The position numbers and the translations under genes were made by a program. A stretch of DNA of 64,000 nt from Hymenobacter aerilatus (GTDB taxonomy: Bacteria; Bacteroidota; Bacteroidia; Cytophagales; Hymenobacteraceae). Each line of letters starts with the position of its first letter. The first letter of the stretch is position 1. Under the pieces are notes generated by a model. The model was not told the DNA's origin, did not search any database, and saw only the letters and a list, made by a program, of their open reading frames with translations. Positions 1-9,374 of this stretch are shown piece after piece. Location: positions 3,886,501 through 3,950,500 of the forward strand of contig NZ_CP095053.1 in assembly GCF_022921095.1 (NCBI RefSeq). Reading direction: 5' to 3'.

Positions 1-822
1 ATGCGCAGTCGCGGCGGGCACTTTGCGCACCAGCCCCGTGATACCGCCACGTTGCAAGCGCTTGCGCACGGCATCGGCTGTGGCCCAATCGGCAAACTCG
101 CCTACCACTACCCGGTTCAGCGAGCGGCTAGCTACGGTTTCGGTGGCAACCGTAACGGACAGTTGCTGGTCTACGGCCAGAATTCTGGCTTGCATGGCAG
201 CCGCGTTGCGCGCATCGCCAAACGTACCCGCTTGTACCACATAGGTTGGTTTTAGCACTACCGGAGCAGTCTCGGCGGGCACTTCCACAGCTACTTCCAC
301 TGTTTCCAGGGGCGTGCTCAGCGCCAGCGAATCGTCTTCTACCAGAGCGGCAAGGTCGGCGGGGGCATCAATGGGACCCAGGGGCGTAGTATCGGGCACT
401 ACCTCCGCCACTACATCAGCCGAGCCGTGGGTGATAACGCCCAGGGGTCGGGCCGCTACTTCGGCCAGATCCAGAATGCGGGCGTGGCGGAATGGGCCGC
501 GGTCAGTTACGCGCACCACCACGGCCTGGCCGTTATCGGGGTTCGTTACGCGCAAGCGGGTGCCGAAGGGTAGGGTCTTGTGGGCGCAGGTGTACTTATG
601 ACGGTCGAACCGCTCGCCGCTGCTGGTGCGGCGGCCTTGGTGCTCCCGGCCGTACCAAGAGGCGCGGCCACGCAGCACGGCAGTGCGGTGAGAGGTAGCA
701 GTCAGAGCTTTATCGTCGTCGCTGAGGCGGGTGGCCTGGGTGGTCTGCGGCAGTGCCAGAAGCACGGCAAAGAGTACTGCCAGAAGAGAACCAGAAACAC
801 GCTGTCGGAGAGGCAACTTCAT
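1..822 (-). CDS. rlpA: RlpA-like septal ring lytic transglycosylase, partial (C-terminus beyond the left edge)
   Basis: The reverse strand is open from an ATG at 820-822 to the window edge, giving 274 residues with no stop, so the 3' end is missing. Residues 1-30 form a signal peptide (basic start, hydrophobic core, end TTQA). Residues 52-142 form a double-psi beta-barrel with the RlpA hallmarks ASWYG (54-58), HKTLPFGT (81-88) and DRGPF (107-111); H81 and D107 match the conserved acid/His pair of the family. Residues about 193-268 look like a SPOR peptidoglycan-binding domain (YVVQAGTF, VVVGEF). Members of this family act in the envelope and cleave or bind denuded septal glycan. The family is clear; lytic activity is inferred from it. 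An AT-rich stretch lies upstream. Confidence 0.9.
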   Translation of the reverse strand, partial: MKLPLRQRVSGSLLAVLFAVLLALPQTTQATRLSDDDKALTATSHRTAVLRGRASWYGREHQGRRTSSGERFDRHKYTCAHKTLPFGTRLRVTNPDNGQAVVVRVTDRGPFRHARILDLAEVAARPLGVITHGSADVVAEVVPDTTPLGPIDAPADLAALVEDDSLALSTPLETVEVAVEVPAETAPVVLKPTYVVQAGTFGDARNAAAMQARILAVDQQLSVTVATETVASRSLNRVVVGEFADWATADAVRKRLQRGGITGLVRKVPAATAH

Positions 823-1180
823 TCAAACACGAATTGGTGAATCTGACAAATCTATAGGCCCTTAGCCAAATCAATCCTTCATAAGCTACTCTCTCTGCGA
901 ATGCATCTACCTATTAATTGCATTTTTTGAATAAAATTTGCATTAAAATAATTTGATGTTTGCATAGCTAAACCAAGCTAAAACCGCCATTTGTGTTTAG
1001 TTAAGACGACTTTTGGCGTATTATAGGACAAAATAAAGAAGACAGGAGAAATAAGATTATCCGGTTCCAAAAAAAATATGATCTTCGCTTGTCCCATCTC
1101 GTATATAGCAGGTTGCAAAAGTCCAAACTATTGCGTATACCGCACGTCTGGGCAGACTTCGTTGTTCTCTGTGTGCTTCT
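823..1180. other. AT-rich intergenic region between divergent rlpA and DUF72 genes
   Basis: This 358-base gap separates two divergent genes and is much richer in A and T than the rest of the window, especially 890-980, as expected for a double promoter region. I could not identify a convincing Bacteroidota -33/-7 promoter pair by eye. Short reading frames here show no recognisable protein. Confidence 0.5.
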
Positions 1181-2092
1181 ATGGATTTTGGCCGCCTTTC
1201 TGATCTGCGCTACGTTGACTTTTCGTTGCCACCCGACCATCCTGCTACTGCCGCTGTGTTGGCCCGAACCACGGCTACCCCGGTATCTCCCGCGGTATAT
1301 GTGGGCTGCCCTATCTGGACCAACAAGGCATGGCTGGGCTCCTACTTCCCAGCCGGCATCAAGGATGCGGACTACCTGCACTATTATGCCCGGCAGTTCA
1401 ATAGCATTGAGCTGAATACTACCCACTACCGCATTCCCGACGCGCCTACCGTGCGGCGCTGGCGCGATGCGGTACCACCAAGTTTTCGCTTCTGCCCCAA
1501 GCTGCCCCAAAGCATCAGCCACGACCGCGCCCTATACAATGCTGATGACCTTACGCTGTCGTTTTGCCGCAGTATAGGCGAGTTGGGCGAGCGGCTGGGC
1601 TGGGCCTTTCTGCAACTGTCGCCGCACTTTGGGCCTGAGAACCTACCCCGCCTGGAACGCTACCTGCTTGATTTTCCGGCAGAAATTCCGCTGGCCGTGG
1701 AGCTACGCCACCCCGCCTGGTTTGCCCATGCGGAGCTGTTTGCTACCGTATCGGCTATGCTGGAAGCGCTGGGCAAAACATTGGTGCTGAGCGATGTGGC
1801 CGGCCGCCGCGACGTGCTGCATATGCGCCTGACCACGCCCACGGCTTTCATTCGTCTCAACGGCCACGGCCTGGTGCCTAGCGACTACCAACGCGCCGAC
1901 GCCTGGGCCGAGCGCCTGGCCGCGTGGCTCGGCACTGGCCTGCAAACGGCTTACGTGTTCATTCACCAGAAAGACATCATGCACTCGCCCCTCTGGACGC
2001 AGCACTTCCTACAGCGCTTGCAGCAACTCACGGGCATAGCCGTAGAACCACCCCGCGTGATTCCGCAGCCGGTGCAGGGGAGCTTGTTTTAG
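1181..2092 (+). CDS. DUF72 domain-containing protein (YecE family)
   Basis: The product has 303 residues. From about residue 39 it matches the DUF72/YecE TIM-barrel family: an opening strand VYVGCPIWTNKAW, the segment QFNSIELNTTHYRIP, a lysine-bearing FCPKLPQSISHD, and the strand AVELRHPAWF. The last residues (HQKDIMHSPLW) are also typical. The family is widespread and its biochemical role is not established. It has no signal peptide, so it is probably cytosolic. The start used is an ATG after an AT-rich region; the first 35 residues are not conserved-looking, so a later start is possible. A weak hairpin follows the stop. Confidence 0.85.
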   Translation: MDFGRLSDLRYVDFSLPPDHPATAAVLARTTATPVSPAVYVGCPIWTNKAWLGSYFPAGIKDADYLHYYARQFNSIELNTTHYRIPDAPTVRRWRDAVPPSFRFCPKLPQSISHDRALYNADDLTLSFCRSIGELGERLGWAFLQLSPHFGPENLPRLERYLLDFPAEIPLAVELRHPAWFAHAELFATVSAMLEALGKTLVLSDVAGRRDVLHMRLTTPTAFIRLNGHGLVPSDYQRADAWAERLAAWLGTGLQTAYVFIHQKDIMHSPLWTQHFLQRLQQLTGIAVEPPRVIPQPVQGSLF

Positions 2093-2111
2093 AAATGACA
2101 ACAGCAACAAA

Positions 2112-2149
2112 AAAACCCTGACGGGGCTTAGAGTGCTGTCAGGATTTTA
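2112..2149. terminator. Probable intrinsic terminator between convergent genes
   Basis: A run of A is followed by CCTGAC (2117-2122), a loop, then GTCAGG (2138-2143) and a T-rich tail. It sits between the DUF72 gene and the convergent frameshifted gene, so it could serve both strands. The stem is short. Confidence 0.5.
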
Positions 2150-2167
2150 TAAAGGAAACTTTCTTGA

Positions 2168-2864
2168 TTAATGCGCGAGGCTAATGCGGGCGTTCAGTTC
2201 CGCGATGAGGCCGGGCAGGCGCTTTCTGCTTTCGGTACGAGTGGTATAGTCATAGGTGTATTTGATATTGTTATTTCCTACCCCAATGCCTATCCCACCA
2301 TCAAATAAACCCCAGCTGCCTATCCGGCGTTGCATGCCCCATTGTGCCATAATACCGGAGTAGTCGTATCCGTAGTGGCGCCGTGTATCCACTATATCAT
2401 ACGACTTGTAGCTATACCAGTCGTTGGTGAGTTGCAGGGCCAGATAGTTGCCCACAAAAGACCCGTGTGCACGGCCGCGCTGCTCTCGCTTCGCTTGATT
2501 ATAGTAATCGGGCTCCAAGATCCGTATTGATGCCACGTAGCTGCGCAAATGGCCTATCTCTATCCCAGCTGTAGCCGCGGCCACCTACCCAAAACAGTGG
2601 AGACAGATTACCATAAACAGAAAACTTAGGCATAAGCTGATGCTCCACTCCTAATGTAATCGGCAATGCTAGCCCACCATAATTGCTGTATTCAGACTTA
2701 CGGCTTATGCCCGTACCTAGCTTAAAGAGCGTGTTAGGTAGCCACGTATCAGAGGGGGTGGGCGTAGCGGCCACTGGTGGGGTACTATCCGTTTCGGTTT
2801 GCGCAAACGCGATGCCCGGCAGTAGCAGAACAGCAGTTGCGGCTACTTTTAGGATTATCTTCAT
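2168..2864 (-). pseudogene. Frameshifted secreted or outer-membrane beta-barrel-like protein
   Basis: Two overlapping reverse-strand frames form one protein of about 231 residues if a single base is removed. The upstream frame (2864 down to about 2507) begins with a good signal peptide (KIILKVAATAVLLLPGIAFA) and runs to TDLGAR before a stop at 2499. The downstream frame continues YYNQAKREQRGRAHG and ends at 2168. Removing one T of a TT pair (AA at 2506-2507 on the + strand) gives the smooth join TDLGARYYNQAKRE. Alternating aromatic residues and phrases such as FVGNYLALQL suggest a small outer-membrane barrel or OMP-like domain of unknown function. Base composition is lower in GC than its neighbours. 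It is either a recent pseudogene or a sequencing error. Confidence 0.7.
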
Positions 2865-3013
2865 AAGATACTATATATAAGGTAGAGAAAAGACGCAGAT
2901 AACTAGCAAAGCATCAAGAATACGAATACGTTGGCTCGAGTCCTAAAAAAAGTTTGCCACGGCTGATACGAAAATCCGTACTTGTGCGTGATACACCGTC
3001 TACGCCACTGTTT

Positions 3014-5131
3014 ATGCTCTTCTCCCGCGCTACCCGGCTACTGCTGGGCATTGCCTTTTGCGGCCTTGCGCTGCCTACCCGTGCTCAACTCGCTGCCCCT
3101 ACCCCTACCGACGAATTGCACTGCCTGATGCAGCCCCTCGACCCCGCACGCCGGGCCGGGCAGGCCAGTTTAGTAGTAGAAGGCGAAGTGCTTGACTCGA
3201 AAGGTTTTTGGGATGCCGCTCACCAACACATCTACACGGCCCACCGGGTGCGGGTGTACCAGGTGTTTAAAGGCGCGGCGGCCTCTGAAATTACGGTGGT
3301 AACAGAAGGCGGAACTGTGGACCTCGACCAGCAACGCCTCACGAACACCCTCACCCTCAGTGCAGGCCAGCAGGGAGTACTTTTTCTGTACCCGGCGCCG
3401 TTTGCGGGGCTGGACGCCGTAGCGGGCACCGCCTGGGCGGCGTATGGCAGCGAGCAGGGCTTCATTCAGTACGACTTGGCCACGGCCACCGCTACTGAAT
3501 CGTTTCGCTCCTACCCTACCCTCGACGATACATTCTACGCTTCCCTGACCAACCTGACTGGGCAGGCCCGGCGTGTGGTACAAGCCAACCCCGCTCTGAC
3601 CACCGCCCGGCGGCGCGTCGGCACGGCCGCCCGCGGACAAGCGCCGGTTATTGCGGCACTGTCGCCGCTGACGACTACTGCCGGCACCGAGTCGGTGCTG
3701 ACGATTACGGGCACCGGTTTTGGCGCCACACGGGGCACAGGCTTCGTGGAGTTCAGAAATGCTGATGACGGCGGCGCCACCTTCACACGGCCCTTGGATA
3801 CGGATTACGTTTCCTGGAGCAATACCAGCATTCAGGTGCGGGTGCCTTCCTACAGCGCCGATGAGCACCCAGCTGGCACCGGCCAGGTGCGCGTGACCAG
3901 CAGCAACCAGACAACTGCCACCAGCACCCAGGTGCTCACGGTGGTATACGCCATCAGCAACGTGCAGGAAACCATCGGCAAGCTCACCTACCGCCCCGGA
4001 CACATCAACCAGAACGACAACGGCGGCTACACCTTTCGCTTCGACCCAAACTTTGCGGCGAATGCCGCCGCATCGGCGGCTTGGCAGCGGGCGTTGGAGA
4101 ACTGGCGCTGCTCCTCAGGCATCAACTGGCAGGTAGGCGACAACCGCACCACCAACGGCGTGGCCGACGACGGGCAGAATTCCGTGGGCTTCGACCAGTC
4201 CAGCGGCACTACCTCTGGCGCTACCCTACCCGTGAATGTACTGGGGCGCACTACCAGCTACTACAGCGGCTGCCGCAACGCCAATGGCAGCATTGTGTTC
4301 TACGTGCGCGAGATTGACATGCTATTTTCCAACTCGGCAACGTGGCAGTTTGGTCCTACCGCACCTAGCGCCCAGCAGATTGACTTTGAGACGGTAGCCG
4401 TGCACGAGTTAGGCCACGCCCAGCAGCTTTCTCACCTCATTCGGCCATCTGCCGTAATGCACTACGCTGTGTCGCGCGGGCAGGTGAGCCGTACCCTGAG
4501 CACCGTGAGCGACATTGCCGGCGGGCGCCTGGTGTTACGCACTAGCAGCTTCCCCCGGACCAGCTGCGATGAGCCTGCCATGCTACCCGCCCCGCTCACC
4601 CGCTTCAGCGCTACCGGCCCCATTCTCACCTGGACCACCCGCGACGAGTGTTTTGTGCAGGAGTTTGTGGTGGAGCGCACCGGCGCTGATACCACGGCCC
4701 GCAACTGGCAAACCCTAGCCACCATTGCCGCCGGTGCAGCCGGTAACAACTACGGCTATGCCGATGCCCAAGCGCCCACCAGCAGCCTGCTCTACTACCG
4801 CCTACGCATACGCCGTCCCGATGGGACGTTGGACACGACTACGCCCATTGCTACCACCTCCGATGCCTCGGCCCTCACCGGCCTGGCGCTCTACCCCAAT
4901 CCGTTGAGCAGCGGCCCCCTGCAGTTTCAATACAATACTGGCACAGCTACTACCTTGCGGCTATACGTCTATGATGCGCTTGGGCGATATATCCAGGGTA
5001 GGGCCGTTTCATTGCAAACTGGCCTCAACTTGTTTTCGCTGGGCGTAGACGGCCTGCACCCCGGCTGGTACGCCGTGCGTTGGACCGATGAAACCGGCCG
5101 CAAAGGCACCGTGCGCTTTATTCGGCTGTAA
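3014..5131 (+). CDS. Secreted matrixin-like zinc metalloprotease with TIG and T9SS sorting domains
   Basis: I start at the ATG at 3014 because it gives a proper signal peptide (LFSRATRLLLGIAFCGLALP) in a 705-residue product; the frame is open 20 codons further upstream. Residues about 209-315 resemble an IPT/TIG immunoglobulin-like fold (PVIAALSP, LTITGTGFG). Residues 464-474 read HELGHAQQLSH, a full HExxHxxxxxH zinc site of metzincin type, followed by SAVMHYAVS that may supply the Met-turn. Residues about 540-625 look like a fibronectin-type beta domain. The last 80 residues (LALYPNPL ... GTVRFIRL) are a type A T9SS C-terminal domain. It is predicted to be an extracellular or surface-anchored protease; the substrate is unknown. 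A family A palindrome follows. Confidence 0.85.
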   Translation: MLFSRATRLLLGIAFCGLALPTRAQLAAPTPTDELHCLMQPLDPARRAGQASLVVEGEVLDSKGFWDAAHQHIYTAHRVRVYQVFKGAAASEITVVTEGGTVDLDQQRLTNTLTLSAGQQGVLFLYPAPFAGLDAVAGTAWAAYGSEQGFIQYDLATATATESFRSYPTLDDTFYASLTNLTGQARRVVQANPALTTARRRVGTAARGQAPVIAALSPLTTTAGTESVLTITGTGFGATRGTGFVEFRNADDGGATFTRPLDTDYVSWSNTSIQVRVPSYSADEHPAGTGQVRVTSSNQTTATSTQVLTVVYAISNVQETIGKLTYRPGHINQNDNGGYTFRFDPNFAANAAASAAWQRALENWRCSSGINWQVGDNRTTNGVADDGQNSVGFDQSSGTTSGATLPVNVLGRTTSYYSGCRNANGSIVFYVREIDMLFSNSATWQFGPTAPSAQQIDFETVAVHELGHAQQLSHLIRPSAVMHYAVSRGQVSRTLSTVSDIAGGRLVLRTSSFPRTSCDEPAMLPAPLTRFSATGPILTWTTRDECFVQEFVVERTGADTTARNWQTLATIAAGAAGNNYGYADAQAPTSSLLYYRLRIRRPDGTLDTTTPIATTSDASALTGLALYPNPLSSGPLQFQYNTGTATTLRLYVYDALGRYIQGRAVSLQTGLNLFSLGVDGLHPGWYAVRWTDETGRKGTVRFIRL

Positions 5132-5149
5132 AACAGTTATACACGGACA

Positions 5150-5269
5150 AAAAACGTCTGTCATCCTGAGCACAGCGAAGGACCTTATCACGTGAGAACG
5201 AGTCGTTGCTACGATGGCCGTTCCACTGGCATAAGGTCCTTCGCTGTGCTCAGGATAACAGACGTTTTT
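5150..5269. repeat. Family A palindromic element, copy 1
   Basis: The left arm (5150-5189) and right arm (5230-5269) pair almost perfectly, with one mismatch in the segment GTCATCC/GGATAAC. The core reads TGTCATCCTGAG, then CACAGCGAAGGACCTT, and the right arm carries the matching CTGTG change. The outer ends AAAAACGTC/GACGTTTTT make it look like a bidirectional terminator. It lies between convergent genes, 18 bases after the protease stop codon. The centre carries the shared segment GAACGAGTCGTTG. Confidence 0.9.
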
Positions 5270-5297
5270 CCGCCTACTTATAAGCTCAACTCACAAC

Positions 5298-6242
5298 CTA
5301 TTTCTCGAGCAGCATGGCGCCGTAGGAGTAGCCGCCGCCGAACACCGTAATAACTACCCGGTCGCCCTGTTGGAGATTGGGCCAGGTATCGGCCAAGCCG
5401 ATGGCGGCGCCGGCGCAGCCCGTGTTGCCCAGAAACTGAATATTGGATACGGCCCGGTCTTCGGGGAGACCTAGCTGCTCCAGCACGTTGCGCGTGATGC
5501 GCAGGTTGGCCTGGTGCGGAATCAGGTAACGCACATCATCAACGCCCAGCGTGTTGCGCTCCAACAGCTGTGTGGTTACGCGGGCCATGTACTGGCAGGC
5601 GTGGATGAATACGTCCTTACCGAAGGGCATCACAATGCCTTTTTCCACCGGCTTCAAGGTCACGGCGGTACTGGCTTTGCCGCGGGTAGCGGCACCACCG
5701 GTTACCACATCCACAATGCGAATGTCGTCTGGGCTGAGGCGCTCTTTGCTGATAAGCAGGGTAGCGGCGCCATCACCCCAGAGGTGGCCCGCCATGGTGT
5801 CCTGCTCGTTGTTGTAGGCGGTGTTGTGTTCCGATACTACCACGAGGGCGCGCGAGGCTTTACCCATTGCAAAGTAGCCTTCCACGATTTCCACCGCGTT
5901 CAGCAGCGAAGAGCAGGCTGAAGAAATACTCACCGTCGGAATATCATCGACGCCCACGGCTATCTGCACGGCGTGCGCTACCGTGAAGATGGTGTCGTGG
6001 GGTGTGTAGGTGGCACCCACAATAAGGTCGAGGCCCTGTGCGAAATCCGGGGCAGCGGCCAGGGCGCGTTCAGTAGCCGCCACAGCCATGGTGTTGGTGT
6101 TTTCGCCGGGGGCCGCTTTGCGTCGCTCCCGAATGCCAGTGCGCTCAATGATCCACTCATCCGACAGCCCGTTGAGTTGAGTGAAATGCTCGTTGGTTAC
6201 TACTTGCGTCGGTAGATACGTGGCTACCTGATGAATATACAC
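5298..6242 (-). CDS. fabH: 3-oxoacyl-ACP synthase III (KAS III, FabH family)
   Basis: The product has 314 residues and full-length KAS III architecture. The thiolase-fold triad is visible: Cys110 in SISSACSS, His243 in IPHQAN and Asn273 in LGNTGCAGA. The N-terminus (TYLPTQVVTNEHF, WIIERTGIRER) and C-terminus (VVITVFGGGYSYGAMLLE) are typical. These enzymes condense acetyl-CoA or another acyl-CoA starter with malonyl-ACP to begin fatty-acid synthesis in the cytosol. It is isolated from other fab genes, so it may be a secondary paralogue with its own starter preference. The start ATG lies just before a 150-base gap to the divergent neighbour. Confidence 0.9.
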   Translation of the reverse strand: MYIHQVATYLPTQVVTNEHFTQLNGLSDEWIIERTGIRERRKAAPGENTNTMAVAATERALAAAPDFAQGLDLIVGATYTPHDTIFTVAHAVQIAVGVDDIPTVSISSACSSLLNAVEIVEGYFAMGKASRALVVVSEHNTAYNNEQDTMAGHLWGDGAATLLISKERLSPDDIRIVDVVTGGAATRGKASTAVTLKPVEKGIVMPFGKDVFIHACQYMARVTTQLLERNTLGVDDVRYLIPHQANLRITRNVLEQLGLPEDRAVSNIQFLGNTGCAGAAIGLADTWPNLQQGDRVVITVFGGGYSYGAMLLEK

Positions 6243-6397
6243 GGGAAAGGAACTAGGGGAAGCAAGAAAATAAAGAAGGGGCCACGCATCACATCAGCGC
6301 CAGAACAGCGTTTCGCCGAAGCGGCCCGTACTTTGCAGGCGCCGCCCCACCAAACGCCACTCCCTGGGCGGAGTTCACGCTTTGCCGTTACAAGATT

Positions 6398-6967
6398 ATG
6401 ACTTTTCCCGCTTTCCCCCCGCGTATTGCCCTAATTCTATTCATGCTACTGCTAGGAGTGGCCCCAGTGGCGCGGGCACAGAAATACCGCACAGCGGCCG
6501 GTGTGCGCCTAGGCGCCGGCAACTATGGCCTTACCGTGCAGCAAAAAGTGTTTGAGAAGACAACACTGGAAGGGCTAGGCCTGGTAGGCAGCCGCGAAGT
6601 GAGTGCCACGTTGCTAGCCGAGCGTCATTTTGGCATCCTGGGTCCCAGCCTCAACTACTACCTGGGCGCGGGTGGCCACGTGGGCACGCACAAAGACGAT
6701 GGCGCCTTTGGCGGTATCGATGCCATTGTGGGGCTGGAGTACAAGCTTCCTATCACCCGCTTAGTACTGTCCGCCGATTTCAAGCCTAGCGTAGAGTTCG
6801 GCTCCAGTGACTGGGCGCGTTTTCCCACGGCTATTTCGGTGCGCTATATTTTGATCAAGGAAAAGAAAACCGGCTTCCTCAATAATCTGTTCGGCGGCGA
6901 CAACGACCGAAAGAAGAAGAAAAACAAACAGAAAAGCGACACTCGCCGCGGCCTGTTCGATTTTTAG
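6398..6967 (+). CDS. Putative outer-membrane beta-barrel-like secreted protein
   Basis: The 189-residue product begins with a signal peptide (RIALILFMLLLGVAPVARA). The mature part has alternating hydrophobic and polar strands with many glycines (GVRLGAGNYGLTVQQ, YYLGAGGHVGTH, IDAIVGLEYKLP), which suggests a small outer-membrane barrel. The tail is strongly basic and lysine-rich (about residues 165-185), ending in GLFDF. I do not recognise a named family. It is monocistronic and ends at a hairpin shared with the convergent GIN-domain gene. Confidence 0.65.
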   Translation: MTFPAFPPRIALILFMLLLGVAPVARAQKYRTAAGVRLGAGNYGLTVQQKVFEKTTLEGLGLVGSREVSATLLAERHFGILGPSLNYYLGAGGHVGTHKDDGAFGGIDAIVGLEYKLPITRLVLSADFKPSVEFGSSDWARFPTAISVRYILIKEKKTGFLNNLFGGDNDRKKKKNKQKSDTRRGLFDF

Positions 6968-6984
6968 TGGGCTAATACAAAGAT

Positions 6985-7025
6985 AAAGACCGTCATACTG
7001 CGTTACGCTCAGCATGACGGTCTTT
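6985..7025. terminator. Bidirectional hairpin terminator with a repeat-like core
   Basis: A perfect 12-base stem AAAGACCGTCAT (6985-6996) pairs with ATGACGGTCTTT (7014-7025). The loop contains ACGCTCAGC, reminiscent of the family A palindromes, so it may be a remnant or short relative. It lies between convergent genes. Confidence 0.75.
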
Positions 7026-7039
7026 CTATTCCCCTACCC

Positions 7040-7741
7040 TTAGCTGCGGTGCACGCGGCCGCTGCCAGCCACGGAGCTGCTTACCTGCGGATTGCCACTC
7101 ACGTACACGCTGCCCGAGCCGGCAATGCGGGCGTCCAGCGTTTTGGATGCATATACACGGGCGTTGCCGGAACCTGCAATGCGCACGCCACAGGTTTCGG
7201 CGCGCAGCTTGGTGGCCTGGATGCTGCCCGAGCCGCTGATGCTCACATTGGTGTCCGTACTAACGCCGGCCACGTTCACATTGCCGGAGCCCGAGATAGA
7301 AATATCGGTTTTGTCGGCCTGCATTTCGGGTAGCTCGATGTTGCCCGAGCCGCTGACGGACAACGCCAGCACGTGACTTTGCACATCGGTGAGGGCTTTG
7401 ATGCTACCCGAGCCGCTCACGGCCAGCGCGTTGATGTCAGGCATGGTGATGTAGACGGTGATTTTGCCCTGATAGTCGCGGCCGCGGAAGTTGCTTTCTG
7501 GCTTGCGCCGGATGCGCAGACGCTTACCTTCCACTATGGTTTCGAGACGGGCCACGTCCTCCGTGCTACCCTCTACTTCCACCTTCTGGGGGCTACCCTG
7601 GCGCAGAATCACGTTGGCTGAGCCGCCCAACCCAATTTCAGAAAAAGCGCCTACCTGCCGCGTTTCGCGGGTATCGGCTAGCACCGATTGAGAAAAGAAC
7701 AGAGCACATACAAACAGGCAAAAACCGATCAGCGTTTTCAT
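7040..7741 (-). CDS. Head GIN domain-containing secreted protein (DUF2807)
   Basis: The 233-residue product has a signal peptide (LIGFCLFVCALFFSQSVLA). It begins with the family pattern VGAFSEIGLGGSANVILRQG and continues with seven glycine-serine turns (GSGSI, GSGNI, GSGNV, GSGSI, GSGNA, GSGSV, GSGRV) spaced by roughly 20 residues. This regular spacing fits the right-handed beta-helix of DUF2807, a family common in Bacteroidota and sometimes described as a putative adhesin. It should be periplasmic or surface exposed. Its role is unknown. It is convergent with the preceding small OMP-like gene. Confidence 0.85.
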   Translation of the reverse strand: MKTLIGFCLFVCALFFSQSVLADTRETRQVGAFSEIGLGGSANVILRQGSPQKVEVEGSTEDVARLETIVEGKRLRIRRKPESNFRGRDYQGKITVYITMPDINALAVSGSGSIKALTDVQSHVLALSVSGSGNIELPEMQADKTDISISGSGNVNVAGVSTDTNVSISGSGSIQATKLRAETCGVRIAGSGNARVYASKTLDARIAGSGSVYVSGNPQVSSSVAGSGRVHRS

Positions 7742-7862
7742 GGGAGTGCGTTTAGTGGTGAGGTGTACTGTGGTAGATGTCAGAACACACGCGACAGTTG
7801 CCTGGCTTTCTTATAAATCCAGAGCGAACGTACCCTAGCCTAATTGCTACTGTTCCTACTCT

Positions 7863-9269
7863 CTAAAACGCCACGTGCGCACGCACAGCCAGCACGTGCA
7901 CTGGGCCCCGGTCTCGGTTGTAGGCTGGGTGGAGCACAAACTGGTAATCGGGGCTAATGGTGGCGTGCTGGCGCGTGAAGTTGAAGCTGTAGTATGCCTC
8001 GCCGATGTACTCGGGACGGTAGTTGAGCCGGCCGTCGCCGATGATAAAGCCGTAGCCACCGGCCGCCAGATACTCGCGGTGCGGCTGCGAAAGGCCGTTG
8101 GCGAGCACGGCCACACCCAGACGGTCGTCGGGACGGTGCCAGCGAGAGCCAGCACTTACGGCCCCCAACGAAGCCGACCGGTCAATTTCGGTGAAAGCCC
8201 AGGTTTCGCGGCGGCCGTCGTTGTAGCTCACACGGGCAAACAGGCCCAGGTCGTCGCTGATGTGCTGCTCGGCGTTCAGCCCCACACCAGTTTTGGTGCG
8301 GCCAGCTTGGCGGGTTTGGGCAATGTCTACATCAGGCCGTTGCGTGGCCGTGCGGTAGTCGCCCATACCGGCCACCGTGCGGAAACCCAGCAGGCGCACC
8401 GTACCCACGTGGCCGCGCAGGTTGTAGATATGCGTCAGTTCTAGGGTTTCGGAGTGCGCCCGGCCGTAGTGAAAGTTGAGGGTAGGGCCGTTGGCCTCGG
8501 TGGGCGTAAGAGCAGAAGCTGCCCGAATAGCCAACTCTGGCGTCACGTATTCCAATACGCCGCTGATGGTGTAGCCACGCGTGTTGGCGGGGTAGTCCCA
8601 GGCGCCGGCGCTCATCAAGGCCCAATTAAAGAACTGCGTGCGCGGGTCATGCGAGTAGCTATTTTGGTCGAAGTAATCGGACAGACTGAACTTACCCACA
8701 TTCAGCGCCAGGAAGTGGTCGGGCACGGGACCGGCCACCTGGTTGGGGCCGTCGTCGTTCACGGTCTGCGAGGTACCTTGCCGGGAGTCGCTCAGGGCCC
8801 ACACCTGCCGGAAAAACAGTCGCGCCACATAGAGCTTGGGCGCGGGGTCGCCGATGCGGAAGGTTTCGCCGTTGGTGAAGCCCGCAATGCCCCGCGCCGC
8901 GCTCAGGCCACTACCACCCGCCAACTCCGGATTGAAGTAGATACTGGCACCCTTCCACAGTCGTCGGCCAATAAAAGCCGTGCTGGTAAGCGACGTTTTG
9001 GCTTTCTCGCGCGGTTGCAGGCTGAACTCGCCGGTGTAGGGTGCCGCAAAGTTGGCGTGCCACTGCGTAATCACGGTTTGCTGAAAGTGCAGGCTCCAGC
9101 CCGAGCGCTGGGTAGAATCGGGTGCGGGGCGGGCGTCGGGACCTATGGGCGGGGCAGCCGGCACGGTGCTAGTAGCTGGTGTGGTAGACTGACCAGGTAC
9201 GGTTTGCGCTTGGCTAACAAAGGGCACACAAACAAGCGCCAACAACGGCAAGCGGAGCGAGGTACGCAT
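7863..9269 (-). CDS. Carbohydrate-selective porin, OprB family
   Basis: I prefer the ATG at 9267-9269, which starts a signal peptide (RTSLRLPLLALVCVPFVSQA), over a start 38 codons upstream. The 468-residue product then has a proline/threonine-rich linker and a long beta-barrel: WSLHFQQTVITQWHANF, the FNPELAGGSGLS segment, and KLYVARLFFRQVW. These match the OprB/carbohydrate porin family, which lets sugars diffuse across the outer membrane. The C-terminal strand ends in VRAHVAF, the usual aromatic end of a barrel. A divergent membrane-protein gene begins about 105 bases away. Confidence 0.8.
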   Translation of the reverse strand: MRTSLRLPLLALVCVPFVSQAQTVPGQSTTPATSTVPAAPPIGPDARPAPDSTQRSGWSLHFQQTVITQWHANFAAPYTGEFSLQPREKAKTSLTSTAFIGRRLWKGASIYFNPELAGGSGLSAARGIAGFTNGETFRIGDPAPKLYVARLFFRQVWALSDSRQGTSQTVNDDGPNQVAGPVPDHFLALNVGKFSLSDYFDQNSYSHDPRTQFFNWALMSAGAWDYPANTRGYTISGVLEYVTPELAIRAASALTPTEANGPTLNFHYGRAHSETLELTHIYNLRGHVGTVRLLGFRTVAGMGDYRTATQRPDVDIAQTRQAGRTKTGVGLNAEQHISDDLGLFARVSYNDGRRETWAFTEIDRSASLGAVSAGSRWHRPDDRLGVAVLANGLSQPHREYLAAGGYGFIIGDGRLNYRPEYIGEAYYSFNFTRQHATISPDYQFVLHPAYNRDRGPVHVLAVRAHVAF

Positions 9270-9374
9270 CGGAAACGGACTATTGGGAGAAGAAAAAGTC
9301 TGCGAAGCAGCAGGCCGCTGGGTGTGGAACGCGTGAATTTTGGGCGGTATTCCCGTGCCTACCGTATCGGGGTT

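Noticed and set aside
1001..1522. 173-codon reverse frame overlapping the DUF72 gene start
   Set aside because: It is antisense to a well-supported gene and runs into an AT-rich promoter region without recognisable motifs.
3170..4003. 277-codon reverse frame
   Set aside because: It is antisense to the metalloprotease and has no coherent domain.
8454..9374. Long forward frame upstream of the membrane protein at 9375
   Set aside because: It is antisense to the porin gene and has no protein-like features; only the part after the ATG at 9375 looks coding.
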